Shown piece by piece: positions 62,919-64,000 of a stretch of DNA of 64,000 nt. The first letter of the stretch is position 1. Every line of letters starts with the position of its first letter. The DNA comes from Pictodentalium vernedei (taxonomy: Eukaryota; Mollusca; Scaphopoda; Dentaliida; Dentaliidae), in the NCBI GenBank assembly GCA_031216915.1, contig CM062290.1, positions 381,158,718-381,222,717 on the forward strand. Direction: 5' to 3'. Made by a program: the position numbers and the translations under genes. Under the pieces are notes generated by a model. That model ran no database searches. It was not told the DNA's origin and worked only from the letters and a program-made list of their open reading frames with translations.

Positions 62919-64000
62919 TAGTGAAACCTAATGTTCTTGGGCTAAAACCAAATAATAACAATTTAGAGGAACACTGAAAAATCTACAAATGCAAAGAGTA
63001 TAAAAGTATGTACAAACCCCTACAGAATAGGATGAAGGATATTTGTTTGGGTATACAAATATCTCCCGTCCACCCCCTCCCCCTTCCCCTGTGAAATAAT
63101 CATTAGTTTCAGTCACGAGTGAGATACTTTTTGGTATCCATTCAAAAACACTATATTTTCTTTTTACTATATCCCTTTTATAAGAATCTTTAATTGCGTA
63201 GACCGACAAGAGTAAGACGGGAAAGGGGATGGGCTGGTCGAGTTGACTCAATGTCGTAAACTGCTATCACTTCGATCATTAGCCGTGTGGGCATTTTCGT
63301 GACGCAGGAGGCTTTTTTGGCCCCACTTCCCACCCAAGAAAAACACGGTTCATCACGTGTTGGTCTACAGCTGTAAACAAAATGTGAAATTGGGAACTTC
63401 GCGAATATTAGTTGTTTTTCTCAAGTCTGGTTTATTTATTTCCTCGATCAAATCGATTGCGCAAACACAACAGTTTAGTTTCAAAAGTGACAAGGACTTT
63501 GTACATAACCAAATGGAACTGACTGTTCTATTCCCAGTTTACAATTTCAAACCACAGCAATAGTTGCCGTCTGCCTCCTCCAAATTCCAATTTTAATTTA
63601 AAATAAATTATCTACTACCAATAACAAATGCAGTTGTGTTGCCAGTTGACGTCACAAGACAGTATTTATTAATCAGCAGAGGAATTGACATGCAAAAGCA
63701 ATTAAGCTAATCCTTAACGCTCGTGAGCACGGCGAGTCACAGTGTTTTGAAAACTGTCTTCCACTGATCAAACCCTGCGGGCCACTGGAACTCCACGGTG
63801 GAGAACACACTGCGGCGGCGTTTTGTTTCAATCCACGTTGAACGTACTGTAATGTTAGTTATAAGAAACCAAATGAAGTTAAAAGATTAAAAAAATACAA
63901 CTCATTTTTGTAAATATCTATGTGCAAAAAAACAAACTTATTTATGTTAATATCTATGTGCAGTGTATTATGTTTCTATAGTTTATCGCTTGTTAAAAGT
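62919..64000. other. No recognised feature
   Basis: ORFs at 63251-62928 and 63357-63563 show no domain. 63720-63850 is locally GC-richer (gaactccacggtggagaaca, a small palindrome), but no promoter or exon is supported. Confidence 0.3.

Overview
This window looks like intergenic and intronic DNA from an animal, most likely a marine invertebrate and plausibly a mollusc such as a bivalve. The grounds are: AT-rich sequence without long host coding regions; introns with GT/AG borders; tRNA- and 5S-headed SINEs with an AATAAATAAA tail; abundant repeats that end in GGACGG-type microsatellite followed by a GGTGAGCTAA-type hairpin (a style common in bivalve genomes); DIRS tyrosine-recombinase retrotransposons; and a PIN/FEN-like plus CXC protein of a kind that is multi-copy in marine invertebrates. 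The lineage is inferred, not proven. No bacterial operons, CRISPR arrays, or functional tRNA or rRNA genes were seen.

Layout. 1-4029: dispersed repeats, a ~170-bp tandem array, an inverted repeat and a second ~165-bp tandem array. 4030-17951: two abutting DIRS elements (A1, A2) on the minus strand, inserted into that second array, which resumes at 17952-18235. 18236-24750: small mobile elements and two exons of a minus-strand Armadillo-like-repeat gene (24749-24435 and 19337-19218) that splice in phase; the intron holds SINEs and MITEs. 24990-35345: a dense series of non-autonomous DNA transposons (Tigger-like, hAT with an 8-bp target duplication, a decayed Tc1, a TGTACAGTA-ended MITE), tandem repeats, a complete tRNA-SINE with a 13-bp duplication, and a 48-bp perfect palindrome. 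35712-40152: two TTAA-flanked elements in inverted orientation sharing one TTAA. 41785-48270: a complete-looking but mutated DIRS element (C). 48430-52320: foldbacks, SINE pieces and a 2.2-kb element with satellite-like interior. 52525-55366: a 5'-truncated DIRS element (D) ending in a 135-bp tandem array. 56010-59330: mostly unrecognised sequence with homopolymer G/C tracts. 59467-62918: a 3.45-kb unit with ~29-bp terminal inverted repeats around one long ORF (60100-62238), a FEN/PIN-like nuclease fold ending in a tesmin/TSO1-type CXC domain. The last kilobase shows nothing I recognise.

How the parts work. The DIRS elements encode gag, RT-RNase H and a tyrosine recombinase, with inverted terminal repeats and an internal complementary region. 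A1 and A2 share an RT-core deletion and an internal gag-region duplication, so they belong to a non-autonomous subfamily needing RT in trans. The strongest candidate for an undescribed system is the TIR-bounded nuclease-CXC element; next are the tandem RT-less DIRS pair, the repeats whose 5' ends match their own 3' hairpins, and two SINEs sharing one body but carrying different polymerase III heads.
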